NCBI GenBank assembly: GCA_030522415.1
Contig: CM060127.1
Location: 1,903,114 to 1,967,113, forward strand
DNA: 64,000 nucleotides
Source: Channallabes apus
Lineage: Eukaryota; Chordata; Actinopteri; Siluriformes; Clariidae
Reading direction: 5' to 3'
Within the stretch, counting starts at the first letter, position 1, and every line of letters begins with the position of its first letter. Under the pieces are notes generated by a model. That model worked only from the letters and a program-made list of their open reading frames with translations, did no database searches and was not told the DNA's origin. Below, piece by piece: positions 46,466 to 57,172 of this stretch. Both the position numbers and the translations under genes were made by a program.

Positions 46466-46838
46466 TGTCATGCACACTCAATCTGCGCCCGGCACTAGGA
46501 CCCGGAAGTAAGGCGGGCGCCAAACCAGGAAGTATAAAAGAGGTAAACAAACGATGGCTTACCGCTCAGTCATTGAGTTCGCCCGATGCCATTTCGGAAT
46601 CGTTCGCCAAACCGTGAGTACTCACTTTCTTGGTCTTGCTTCCTGTTTGAGTGTGTGTTTATAGGACGCGGGTTTGATTTGTGTCTTTCCCTTGCTCTTT
46701 CTATCGTGAGAGTCCTTAGACTAAATAGCGTGATTATCCTGCCTATTCGTGCACTTCCGCGTTTGGGTTTACCATTCACGCAACAAAGGGCTAACCGGTA
46801 AGCTACATCTTCTGCTCATCTCCGGTTAGTTCGTGACA
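46466..46838 (+). repeat. 5' LTR of gypsy element 2
   Basis: TGTCATGCAC...GTTCGTGACA. The promoter TATAAAAG is at 46533-46540 and the predicted RNA start GCTCAGTCATT at 46564-46574, 31 bp downstream. Confidence 0.95.
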
Positions 46839-46839
46839 G

Positions 46840-46850
46840 AATGACTGAGC
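46840..46850 (+). promoter_or_regulatory. Self-primer binding site, gypsy element 2
   Basis: AATGACTGAGC, 2 nt after the LTR end, is the exact 11-nt reverse complement of GCTCAGTCATT at the predicted RNA 5' end. Pairing ends at exactly 11 on both sides. It contains the putative gag ATG (46841). Confidence 0.85.
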
Positions 46851-47867
46851 CTGCAGTTAACCCAGCGGATTACGCTCACCTCTGCGACGTGGTAGATGGA
46901 CACGTTCGGTTGATTGATCAGCTGAACGCCGAGATCGCGACTCTCCGCAGTAGCGTCCGCGGATCTTCGGCGAGAGGCTGTCAGTCCTCCGGCTGGTCTA
47001 TCTCCCGTCGCGGTTGCTGCCGTGCCGCCATCTTCACCTTCACCTGATGTATTTTTATCACTACCGGACAAATGGGATGGCACAGATGGGAGATGTAGCG
47101 TTTTTCTAACCGCACTGGATCTTGTGTTTGAGTTTAATTCCACCAGATACTCCACAGACCGACTGCGCATCGCTCTCCTCGTCTCATTGCTATCCGGGCA
47201 GGCAGCTGAGTGGGCCACGGCGGTTCTTCACTCCGATTCAGACACGGCACATTCTTATAATGAATTCACCAAACAACTGAGACTCACCTTTGAACATCCA
47301 GCCGGTGAGGTGGAGACCGACACCAGATTATACCATCTGCGGCAGGCAGGTTCGTCCGTGAGCCGTTACACGGCGGAGTTCCGTACTCTCGCCGTCCAAA
47401 CCACCTGGGGTGACACCGCTCTCCGGACAACCTACTATGAGTGACTGGCATCTTATATCAAAGACGAGCTCGTGGGACGAGAGCTACCTGCGACGCTGGA
47501 GGGTCTCGTTCAGCTAGCTCTCCGGATCGACCAACACCGACTCTCTCGTCCTAAACCAGCCCCACGAAACCTGACACCTGCAGTTTCATCTCCATATACC
47601 ACATCACGACCATCCACCACCCCCTCTCACGTTCCCACACCTGAAGCACGACCCACATTCAACTCCACCGTCTCTGGTGCTGTCGGATCTCCACCACCCG
47701 CCGTGGTTAACACGGGAGCCGGGGAACCCATGCAATTAGGGCGCGCCTCCTTGACCGCTGCAGAACGGGAGCGACGATTTAAGGAGGGGCTCTGCGCGTA
47801 CTGTGGGTCCAGCGCACATCACCGAGCCATCTGCCCCCGTCGTCCGGAAAACGCTCAGACCCGGTGA
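46841..47867 (+). pseudogene. Gag of gypsy element 2, broken
   Basis: Structural capsid/nucleocapsid protein. Starts MTEPAVNPADYAHL, then shifts by one base between about 46975 and 47030 into the frame of SLPDKWDGTDGRCSVFLTAL (capsid-like). A TGA after TTYYE (about 47442) interrupts the conserved [14 protein letters not shown], apparently a Gly codon mutated. The CCHC knuckle is [14 protein letters not shown] (47797-47838). The frame ends at 47867 in a short overlap with pol, which is in the -1 frame. Confidence 0.9.
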
Positions 47868-50800
47868 GGAACGAGGGCAACTCACCGGGTCATCTCCAAT
47901 TCTCCTCAGTCACCACCCAGACCTCCCGTCTCGCGGTCCAAGTAAGTCTCCAGTTTGGCCACAAACGAGTCAGAAGTACTGCATTTATCGATTCCGGTGC
48001 CGCAGGGAACTTCATTGACTCCACCTATGCCAATAAATTGGGGATAAAACTCGAGGCGTTATCCCAGCCGGTTCGGATCACATCCGTGGACGGTCGGTCC
48101 TTAGCCTCCAGCCCCATCACCACTCAGACCCAGCCCATCACCCTAATCATCAACAACCATCAGGAACGGATCCAGCTTCATCTCACCTCCATCACATCAC
48201 CACCCATCATTCTCGGGTACCCATGGTTGCTTCAGCATGACCCCCTCATCTCCTGGGCCCAGAACCGGATCCTTCAGTGGGGGCCGACCTGCTCCGAGCT
48301 CTGCCTACAAGCACCGGCTGGGACGTGCTCTAGGGAGTCCGAGGCCCCCGACGTCGACACCAACGCCATTCCTGCCATGTACCGGGACCTGGCTGAAGTG
48401 TTTTGCAGAAAACGAGCCACGCACCTTCCACCCCATCGCCCCTATGATCTGGCGATTGACCTCCATCCGGGCTCGGTGCCCCCCCGCGGCCATCTCTACT
48501 CCCTCTCCAACACCGAGACGCAGGCGATGGAGGAGTATGTATCAAACGCTCTCCGCCAAGGCACCATCAGGCACTCCTCATCGCCCGCCGCCGCGGGGTT
48601 CTTCTTTGTGAAGAAGAAAGGAGATGAACTTCGTCCATGTGTCGACTATCGGGGGCTGAATAACATCACCATCAAAAACCGACACCCGCTGCCTCTTACC
48701 AACTCTGCCCTGGACGCCCTCTCCGGTGCCACCATTTTCACAAAGTTGGACCTTCGGAGCGCCTACAACTTGGTGCGCATCAGAGAGGGCGATGAGTGGA
48801 AGACGGCCTTCATTACACCCACAGGACACTATGAAAGTCTGGTAATACCGTTTGGACTTTGCAATGCACCCGCCGCCTTCCTGCACCTCATCAATGACAT
48901 TCTCAGGGACATGCTAGGGCGGTGGGTCTTTGCATATTTGGATGACATACTAATTTACTCACGAACTGTTGATGAACACATCCAGCATGTCAGAGCAGTT
49001 CTAAAGAGACTACACGCCCATCAATTGTACTGTAAGTTGGAAAAGTGCGCTTTTCACGAGCGCTCCACCACGTTCCTGGGTTTTGTCATCTCGCCCCAGG
49101 GTGTGGCCATGGACCCGCAGAAACTCGAAGTTGTGCGTCATTGGCCCCTACCCAAGACCCTCAAGCAACTTCAACGGTTTCTCGGGTTTGCGAACTTCTA
49201 TCGTCACTTTATCCGGGACTACAGTACAGTTGCCGCCCCCCTAACTGCTCTGACCCGACCCTCATCATCCCCTTTCACTCTCAACTCCGTCGCCATCTCA
49301 GCTTTCCAGAGACTCTGTCAACGCTTCACCACCGCTCCAATTCTTCTCCATCCAGACGCAAGCAAACCATTCGTTGTGGAGGTGGATGCCTCAGATGTGG
49401 GCGCTGGGGCTGTTCTCTCCCAGCGAGGTCCAGATCAGAAACTACACCCCTGTAGTTTCTTCTCCAAAAAATTTGACGCCACTCAGCAGCGATACGGTGT
49501 AGGGGACCGCGAGCTGCTGGCCATAAAGTGGGCTTTGGAGGAATGGCGTCACTGGTTCCAGGGCGCCAGGGAGCCATTCATTATCTGGACTGACCATCAA
49601 AACCTCATCACCATCCGTAGTCTAAAACAGCTCAACCCGAGGCAGGCGCGATGGGCATTATTCTTTGAACAGTACAACTTCCATCTGTCCTACCGCCCGG
49701 GGTCTAAGAACACCAAGGCCGACGCCCTCTCCCGACAGTATGAAGAAGACGTCACCCGGGCGGAACCCGCGCCCATCCTCCCACCATCCAAAATCATTGC
49801 ACCTATCCACTGGGATTTGGAGACCAGGGTCCGCCAGGCACAGGCCACGGAGAACGAACCGGCAGGTGCGCCGCCTGGACGCCTCTACGTGCCCCTAACA
49901 ATGAGAACGGAAGTGATGCAATGGGGCCACACCTCACCCATCTCCGGACACCCAGGCACCCGACGCTCTCTACAGTTTATCCAGCGAGCCTTCTGGTGGC
50001 CCTCCATGGCCCGGGACATCGGTGAGTTCGTCCAGGCGTGCCCAGTGTGCGCCAGGGCAAAAGACACCAATCAGCCGACCCCGGGGGGAACTCCAACCAC
50101 TCCCTATTCCCCGTCGGCCCTGGTCGCACATTGCCATCGATTTCATCACGGGCCTGCCGGATTCAGAAGGAAAGACTACCATATTGACCATCATCGACCG
50201 TTTCTCCAAAGCCGTGCACCTGGTGGCCCTATCCGGACTCCCGTCGGCCAAGGACACCGCGGAGCTGATATTAGAGCACGTAGTCCGCCTGCATGGGTTC
50301 CCCAAAGACATCGTCTCGGACAGAGGGCCCCAGTTCACTGCCCGGTTCTGGAAGGCCTTCTGCCGTCTGATCAATTCCACCTGTACCATCCCCAGACCAA
50401 TGGTCAGACGGAGCGGGCCAACCAACAACTGGAGCGCTATTTGAGATGCTTCGTTGCCGATCGCCAGCGCTCCTGGGCTCGCTACCTCCTATGGGCTGAG
50501 TTGTCTCACAACCTTCACGTCTCCTCTGCCACCAATCTCAGTCCGTTCGAGGTATGCCACGGTTTCCAACCTCCGATGTTCGAACACCAAGAACCGGAGG
50601 TTGACGTACCCTCAGCCCAACAGTTGGTCCGCAGGTGTCGGCGGCTCTGGACCCAAGCCAACCAAGCCATCCAACAAGCCAACACCCGCTATGCTGCTCA
50701 ACATCGCCGCCGACACCCCCCGGGACGTTTGTATAACGTAGGTGACAAGGTCTGGCTATCTACGAGAAATCTTCATTTACACACTGAGTCAAAGAAGCTA

Positions 50801-51238
50801 TCACCCAGGTTCATCGGACCATATCGCATCCACCTCAGAATCAACCCTGTCACCTACCGGCTCCAGCTGCCTGCGGCGGTCCGAATTCACCCGGTATTTC
50901 ACACTTCACAGCTCAAACCCTTCACTACATCACCTATGGTTACACCCACCCCCCCTGCTCCTCCTCCCCGAATCATCGACGGTGGTCCTGCCTATACCGT
51001 ACGCAGGATACTGGATTCGCGACCTCGGGGCAGAGGCATCCAATATCTAGTCGACTGGGAGGGTTATGGCCCCGAGGAGCGATCCTGGATTCCGGCCCGG
51101 TTCATCCTCGACCCCGAACTCATCAGAGACTACCGTCTTAGGGTATCCTCCACCCCAGGACCGTCTGGAGCCGGTCCTGGACAGGGGGGTACTGTCATGC
51201 ACACTCAATCTGCGCCCGGCACTAGGACCCGGAAGTAA
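47864..51238 (+). pseudogene. Pol of gypsy element 2: long frame with displaced integrase core
   Basis: A 1124-codon open frame. Protease [12 protein letters not shown] (about 47985), [22 protein letters not shown] (48600) and catalytic [12 protein letters not shown] (48930), RNase [13 protein letters not shown] (49378), integrase zinc region [13 protein letters not shown] to CPVCARAKD (about 49935-50070). The catalytic core [11 protein letters not shown] to [11 protein letters not shown] lies in another frame (about 50085-50380). The original frame resumes at [14 protein letters not shown], carrying the Glu. The C-terminus has the GPY-like [10 protein letters not shown] region and a chromodomain, [18 protein letters not shown] then [12 protein letters not shown] (51000-51110). 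The stop is inside the 3' LTR. So the frame is open but integrase is not functional. Confidence 0.93.
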
Positions 51239-51565
51239 GGCGGGCGCCAAACCAGGAAGTATAAAAGAGGTAAACAAACGATGGCTTACCGCTCAGTCAT
51301 TGAGTTCGCCCGATGCCATTTCGGAATCGTTCGCCAAACCGTGAGTACTCACTTTCTTGGTCTTGCTTCCTGTTTGAGTGTGTGTTTATAGGACGCGGGT
51401 TTGATTTGTGTCTTTCCCTTGCTCTTTCTATCGTGAGAGTCCTTAGACTAAATAGCGTGATTATCCTGCCTATTCGTGCACTTCCGCGTTTGGGTTTACC
51501 ATTCACGCAACAAAGGGCTAACCGCTAAGCTACGTCTTCTGCTCATCTCCGGTTAGTTCGTGACA
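51193..51565 (+). repeat. 3' LTR of gypsy element 2
   Basis: Same length as the 5' LTR. Differs at CCGCTAAGC versus CCGGTAAGC and TACGTC versus TACATC. Confidence 0.95.
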
Positions 51566-51570
51566 GTGCA

Positions 51571-51906
51571 TACAAAGCACAGAGCATCGGGAACACAGAG
51601 CGGTGGATCGTCCTGCCACGGGACATTGTTTGAGAGGGGGATTGTTTTGCAGTGGTACCAAACATGCTGTGTGCGTCTGCATGACAGCGGTGGAAACGCG
51701 GCCTGTGTGTGTTGAGCGGTGAACAGCATGGACAAAGAAAATGTCGCAGACAAAGAGGAACTTCTTCCGAAAAGAGGAGCCATGTCGGTTGTGTGGAAAA
51801 ACTTTGGTTTTAAAAAATCTGACGTTGATCAAACGCGCATCATATGTAAATGTCGAGCTAAAGTTGTAGGTTGGAACAACACATTTTTCTTTTTTTTTTA
51901 ATGAAG
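51571..51906 (+). mobile_element. hAT fragment with BED zinc-finger exon
   Basis: Continues the repeat from 46465. From ATG 51729 it encodes MDKENVADKEELLPKRG then SVVWKNFGFKKSDVDQ and IICKCRAKVV, the N-terminal BED-type finger of hAT transposases. In this copy CXXC is altered to CKC by loss of a residue. The frame dies in a T-run at 51890. No catalytic domain follows. Confidence 0.72.
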
Positions 51907-51918
51907 TGTTAGCGCAGT

Positions 51919-52301
51919 GGCGGCACGGTGGTGTAGTGGTTAGCACTGTCGCCTTGCACCTCCAGGGTCTGGGTTCGATTCCCCGGCCAGGCTCGATTCC
52001 CGTCTCTGTGTGCATGGAGTTTGCATGTTCTCCCCGTGCTTGGTGGGTTTCCTCCGGGTACTCCGGTTTCCTCCCACAGTCCAAAGATATGCAGGTTAGG
52101 CTAATTGGCGTTCCTAAATTGCCCGTAGTGTGTGATTGGGTGTGTGAGTGTGTGTATGTGTGTATGTGTGTGTGCCCTGCGATGGATTGGCACCCTGTCC
52201 AGGGTGTACCCCGCCTAGTGCCTGAAGTCTCCTGGGATAGGCTCCAGGTCCCCCGCGACCCTGAACACAGGATTAAGCGGTATAGAAAATGAATGAATGA
52301 A
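51919..52301 (+). mobile_element. tRNA-derived SINE copy E, full length
   Basis: Head GGCGGCACGGTGGTGTAGTG (A box) and GGTTCGATTCC (B box), ends in (ATGA)n. Flanked by a 12-bp duplication, TGTTAGCGCAGT (51907-51918) and TGTTAGTGCAGT (52302-52313), one mismatch. Inserted into the hAT body. Confidence 0.95.
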
Positions 52302-52608
52302 TGTTAGTGCAGTATACAGGCCCGTGGCACAGCCTAAGCTTTTATCCTTAATGCTTTTTTCCCCTTACGTTACTTTTACTTTTATACTTTAAGTAGTTTT
52401 GAAACCAGTACTTTTACACTTTTACTTGAATAAAAAGCTTGAGTTGATACTTCAACTTCTACAGAAGTCTTTTTAAACCCTAGTATCTATACTTCTACCC
52501 AAGTAATGAATGTGAATACTTTTGACACCACTGATCACTCTTCTGCATTATAATATATTGGGTTTTTTTTGTGACCAGTTGTACTTTTTCTCATCTTCTT
52601 CTTTCCCC

Positions 52609-52863
52609 TAGTACTGCACTTTGCTCTACCACAATGTCCTCCATCTTGGCAGAACTCCTCAGTGTCTCATCAGCCTCTGGTTTACTAGTAACTCTAGCAT
52701 TTCCTTTGTCTGTGATGTTACCTGCAGTACAGATAGTGCTGGCTCAGGAGTTGCAGACCAGTTGTGGTGCCGTGTGAAAGGTTGTTTCCACCTGAACCCA
52801 CTGGATATGCGACAAAACATTGACACTGCCACAAAGGAATTCCAGAGAATGGACATATCTTAA
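52609..52863 (+). other. Exon-like open frame, unidentified
   Basis: After a pyrimidine tract ending TTCTTTCCCCTAG (52611), a frame reads TLLYHNVLHLGRTPQCLISL, then WFTSNSSISFVCDVTCST, SGVADQLWCRVKGCFHLNP and ends FQRMDIS-stop at 52863. It would fit a 3'-terminal exon. An L2 tail follows at about 52930. I do not recognise the peptide. It may be a decayed host exon or retroposon sequence. Confidence 0.25.
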
Positions 52864-52988
52864 AAGTATAAAGAGCATTTTGATTCATTCACATTTTCCA
52901 CATTTCAAACACATTTCCATAATTTCCATTTGATTGTGTAAAGCTGCTTTGTGACAATGACCAGTGTTAAAAGCGCATTTAATTAAAA
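52864..52988 (+). mobile_element. L2 LINE 3' tail
   Basis: TTGATTGTGTAAAGCTGCTT then TGTGACAATGACCAGTGTTA is the family tail, preceded by the CACATTTTCCACATTTC part of its 3' UTR. Confidence 0.78.
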
Positions 52989-53554
52989 GCCCTCATTGCT
53001 TTATCATAGCTATCCAAATATCATAGCTCTTAAAACCCAGAGTATTTTAGACATGTTTTGTTTTGTGTGTATGTGTTTATATAGGGCTCAGGATTGGACA
53101 GTATTGAGTGACATATCTTTTTATTCAGCACAAAATAGGCAATATAATGAAATGTTCAACCAACTATATAAATATAATTGAGCAAAAAATAAGAAAGAAT
53201 GAAAGAAAGAAAGGGTCATAGAGAAATAGCACAGGTACACTTAAGCATGTGTTTTTGTTGTTGTTTTCAGCTGCTTCCGTGACCAAAATTGCTGTAACTC
53301 TCATTTCCAATATTCATATTTCAGTAAAGTAGGGATAAAATTTACACGTTATAAATGTAGTGATAAATTTTGTTCAACCTGAAATATCCAAAAACCTAAA
53401 TAAACAGTATGACACCATTAACACATACACCAGTAAGACTTCCATATAACACACACATATGCAGTGGGAGAAAGGTGGCTTTTATACACATACCACATTG
53501 TTGTTAGGAGCACCTTCTTAAGTTAATACAGTATGTGTACCACAAGAGCACATA
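52989..53554. other. No gene recognised
   Basis: AT-rich sequence without supported features. Confidence 0.5.
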
Positions 53555-53790
53555 ACCAGTCTGTGAGAGGCAGAATTATTGTTGGTTGTTAGGGGATCAA
53601 ATACTAATTTCTCTCATTGAAATGCAACTTAATTCACAACATTTGTATCATGTGCTTTTTCTGGATTTTTGGTTGATATTCTGTCTCAATTCTTTACCAT
53701 AAACCTATGATAAAAATGATAGACCCGTCAGTTCTTTGTAAGTGGGCAAACTTAGAAAATCTGTAGGGGATCAAATACTTAAAACAACAT
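53555..53790. mobile_element. Solo end of a Tc1-like element
   Basis: GTGAGAGGCAGAATTATTGT to GGGGATCAAATACTTA is the reverse complement of the left terminal region of the Tc1 element at 13211-14456. It runs from the transposase-proximal side outward (AAAATCTGTAGGGGATCAAA), and there is no transposase beside it. Confidence 0.82.
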
Positions 53791-56530
53791 GTGTTCCGCA
53801 AGACGAGCAAAGATTGTGTTGACTTACGAGTACCGAGTATCATGTATCACGCATGCGCTTCTTGTTTTGACGCCGAGCGTCACGTCATCACAACTGAGCC
53901 AGTGATTTTTCTCTCTCTTGTGCTGCGGAATTGTGGATAGTCATCTCCTCTGTTGGGTGCGTCTCTTACTGGTATAATAGTGCGCGTCTCTTACTGGTAT
54001 AATCAACATCCGTGCACGCGTGTACTGTGACCACATGCAGGGGCGGACTGGGACCAAAAAGTGGCCCTGGACTTCCTGGCCCACAGCAGCCGCACCACAT
54101 ACCACATTATAATACACTACATTGGCTTATTAATGTGGTGATTTATTTTTAACACAACTTACTAGTATAAAAATATAACGCAATACAGAAATAAATGCTT
54201 TTTAGGCATATTATTTGAAGTATCACTGAATGTATATTGGGTTATATTTGTAAAACAAAGGAAAGAACAACATATAAAATTATGAAGACAATATTTTAGC
54301 TAGTCGGGGGGGGATCATTCAGTCAGTGTAAGATACACCACTTACTGTATCAGTGTAAGCTGCAAGTGCAGCAGGTGTGATGATGAACCAGTGCCTGCTG
54401 ATGATGACCAACACTTCTCCCCTTCTGTACCTGAGTGAAAATGATGCCAATCAAACTGAACAGGTAATCTGAAATAAAATCAGTAGCAGCATCAGCTCAT
54501 GCTAGTAATTATTATTGTAGTCAATATTAATACAAATAATATTATTAATATAATTCACATTAATTTAAATGTCATTTTCTCAGCGTTATTTTGAATTAAT
54601 ATTATCTACAATAATTATTAAAATGAGTAACTAGTTTACTAGCCCGAGCTAATGCTGCCTCTGATTTTACTCCAGTTTATCTGTTTAGTTGATTTTCACT
54701 TGGCTCGGGTACAGAAGGGGAGAGGTGCTGATCAACATCATCCCTGACCCTGAGGCTGCTGGATCCAGACTCACTGTCCCTGACCGTAATGTTAGAGCTG
54801 TCAGAGCCTCCAGAACTGTAATTTCCCCAAAGGCAGAATCTACTAATTTGAAGAATTTCACAGCATCTGCTTTTAAAGCTTTTTCTTCTTCTCTAAATTT
54901 TCCATTTTCATCCATGTCAATAATTCATTTTTTGCTGTATCGAGAAAGGATCCATATCTCTCCCTCTGTAAATTAAAGGTGAAAGGGGGCGTGGTTTCAG
55001 AACACGTAATGGAATACGATTACAATACATTCACATGCACACAAACTGTGCTGCTTTGGGCCGGAAAAACAGCTCAGAGCCAACAATAGCGTTCAGCACA
55101 AAACCTTTATCAGCCTTTTCAGCGTCACAAAATTATAATGCAAAACAAAGTAGAAGTAATGAAAAGTGTAAAACAGTAGAGTGTTTCGGGGGAGCAGCAC
55201 ACCTGAGCTCCTGCTCTGTTCTCTCCTCCTCACACACACACACACACACACACACACCTCCTCAGCAACTCTTAAAGGGCAGCATACTGTACATACATAA
55301 TGTGGTCTACAACATAGTAGTGGCCGTTACAAAACACACACTCTTTGTCGGCGGCGACAACAAACGAGCTCTGAACGTCCTAGACGTTTATGTTGTATTT
55401 TGTAGCGACGCTCGATTGACTTCTACACTGGCGTTCGTTTGTCTCTGTCTAACGCCAGCCTGCAGCCCAAATTGCAGCTTGTGTGTTAACCTGTGGGGGG
55501 CAGTGTGTCGGGAACTGGATATGAAAGCCCTTATAGTTTTATTTGAGGTGCCTCCTTTTAATATGGACCATTTTGCTATATTAGACATTAATCTTCTTGT
55601 TTTAAAAATTCTTGTATAAATAATTCTAATAAAATTATTTTATTTTTACATAATATGTAAAAAAATATTTTAAAAAATATAGGGAGAGAAAAAATCGCCG
55701 CCGCTACTGGGTTCAGCCTCTGACTGCACAACGTCGGATTAAAGTACGTTTTTTGTGGTTTATGAAGAAATGCGGACATTTCCGCGCAAGTTTTATTTTT
55801 TAAGCATTTTATTTATCGTTTTTTCTGCATTTCCCTCTGTATAGCATGTAGGATCATGGGATATATCCGGAAGCGTAAAATGAACGTGAAACAGACTAGA
55901 CGCGTTTTCCTTGCTGCATAGAACGTTTTTTTGATGCCGTATAAACGTGCAGCCGGACAAACGCACATCACCAAAGCCCGTGTGAACTCTCTCATTGACT
56001 CCTATGTGTAAAAAACCCTCGGCGCTTCATCCGCGCTGATCGGACGCTCGATTTTAACGCCCATGTGAACAAGGCCTTAGTGTGTCGCTCATTTGAGTGT
56101 CATTAGAGAGATTTCTTGTTTATTTTTCTGATAAAACAGTGTTTGCATTGTGTGTGCAAAAGAGTGGAGGAAGGGTAACTGTGTAAGACAAGAAGGGGGA
56201 GAGGGGAGCTTAAATAACTCAACTAACTCAAATTGGATGCACAGATCCATTACCTCAATCCCACTGACATCAGTAACTAACGGTGTCCGGGTGGGTGTAC
56301 TTTTGGCCATATAGTTACTAAACATTGCATATTATATGATCATGTTGTTAAGTAAATATCTACCGTAATTAGCAAGCATAGTGACATGGTGTGTGTTATT
56401 CCTGGTGACTCCATGAAAGGAAGACTAAAAGAGTTAGGTCAGCATTTATGTGTGGTGTACAATGTGTAATTTGTAAACCATGAAGTACACAAAGGGAAAA
56501 GCGATCCAACTAGTGTACAGGGGGAAAAAG
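53791..56530. other. Mosaic of unclassified repeats, no gene recognised
   Basis: Contains a direct tandem repeat of GCGTCTCTTACTGGTATAAT (about 53959-54003), CAGGGGCGGACTGGGAC at about 54036, the start of a known fish DNA transposon end, a (CA)n at 55229-55257, and a CpG-containing stretch at 55690-56080 ending GCCCATGTGAACAAGGCC, a usual DNA transposon terminus. Short opposing frames at 54685-54976 and 55035-55619 lack recognisable domains. Confidence 0.45.
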
Positions 56531-56542
56531 TCTTGAAATACA

Positions 56543-56884
56543 TTCATGCATTCATTTTCTATACCGCTTAATCCTGTGTTCAGGGTCGCGGGGGACCTGG
56601 AGCCTATCCCAGGAGACTTCGGGCACTAGGCGGGGTACACCCTGGACAGGGTGCCAATCCATCGCAGGGCACACACACATACACACACTCACACACCCAA
56701 TCACACACTACGGGCAATTTAGGAACGCCAATTAGCCTAACCTGCATATCTTTGGACTGTGGGAGGAAACCTGCACATGCAAACTCCATGCACACAGAGA
56801 TGGGAATCGAGCCTGGCCGAGGAATCGAACCCAGACCCTGTAGGTGCAAGGCGACAGTGCTAACCACTACGCCACCGCGCCGCC
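56543..56884 (-). mobile_element. tRNA-derived SINE copy F, full length
   Basis: Minus-strand copy, slightly shortened internally near 56770. Flanked by the perfect 12-bp duplication TCTTGAAATACA (56531-56542 and 56885-56896). Confidence 0.95.
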
Positions 56885-56954
56885 TCTTGAAATACAAAAA
56901 AGCTTTATTTGACACTTATATTTTGCAGTACAGTAAAATTCTTTCCTGGCACCA

Positions 56955-57030
56955 GTGGAGCACAGGGGGTTAAGGTCCTTGTTCAAGGGCCAAGCAGTGG
57001 CAGTTGGTAGTGCTGGGCTTGATTCCTTAA
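56955..57030 (-). mobile_element. Fragment of the L2-tailed SINE
   Basis: GGTTAAGGTCCTTGTTCAAG then GGCCAAGCAGTGGCAG matches the middle of the SINE at 10255-10441 in the same (antisense) orientation, degenerate. Confidence 0.65.
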
Positions 57031-57059
57031 CCATTTGAAATGTCAGATACAGCACGGTT

Positions 57060-57172
57060 GAGGTCTGGTTAGCTGTGTGACCTCGCACCTCCATATTTCG
57101 CACTTCCTTCGATTTTCACCTTGGGTCTGTGTGTGTGGAGTTTGTGTGTTCTCTCCGTGCTTGGTGTTATTT
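57060..57172 (+). mobile_element. Degenerate tRNA-derived SINE fragment
   Basis: GGTTAGCTGTGTGACCTCGC and TGGAGTTTGTGTGTTCTCTC then CGTGCTTGGTG align to the 5' half of the (ATGA)-tailed SINE. Confidence 0.55.

Larger units (their letters stand above)
46466..51565 (+). mobile_element. Ty3/gypsy element 2 (sushi/Tf1-type chromovirus), young
   Basis: 5.1 kb element with two 373-bp LTRs and a perfect 5-bp duplication GTGCA (46461-46465 and 51566-51570). The LTRs differ at only two positions near their 3' ends. It carries gag with a CCHC knuckle, then protease, RT, RNase H, integrase and a C-terminal chromodomain, gag and pol being in different frames. The primer site is of the self-priming type. 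A G-rich polypurine tract (about 51184-51189) precedes the 3' LTR. Confidence 0.95.
45817..52533. mobile_element. hAT element (Tol2-like ends) carrying nested insertions
   Basis: Left end CAGAGGTGTCAAGTAACG (45817) and right end complement CAGTGGTGTCAAAAGTATTC (52533) are hAT-type inverted repeats. The perfect 8-bp duplication ATCTCACT-type ATCACTCT lies at 45809-45816 and 52534-52541. A likely transposase N-terminus, MKMSVIETQDSSEMSQPST, begins at 46287 and is cut at about 46355. Inside lie an L2 tail, a second hAT fragment, Ty3/gypsy element 2 and a SINE. Without these the element is near 1 kb, so most of the transposase is already lost. Confidence 0.9.

Noticed and set aside
55035..55619. 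194-codon plus-strand frame
   Set aside because: It crosses a (CA)n run and DNA transposon-like sequence, has no domain, and is contradicted by an opposing frame.
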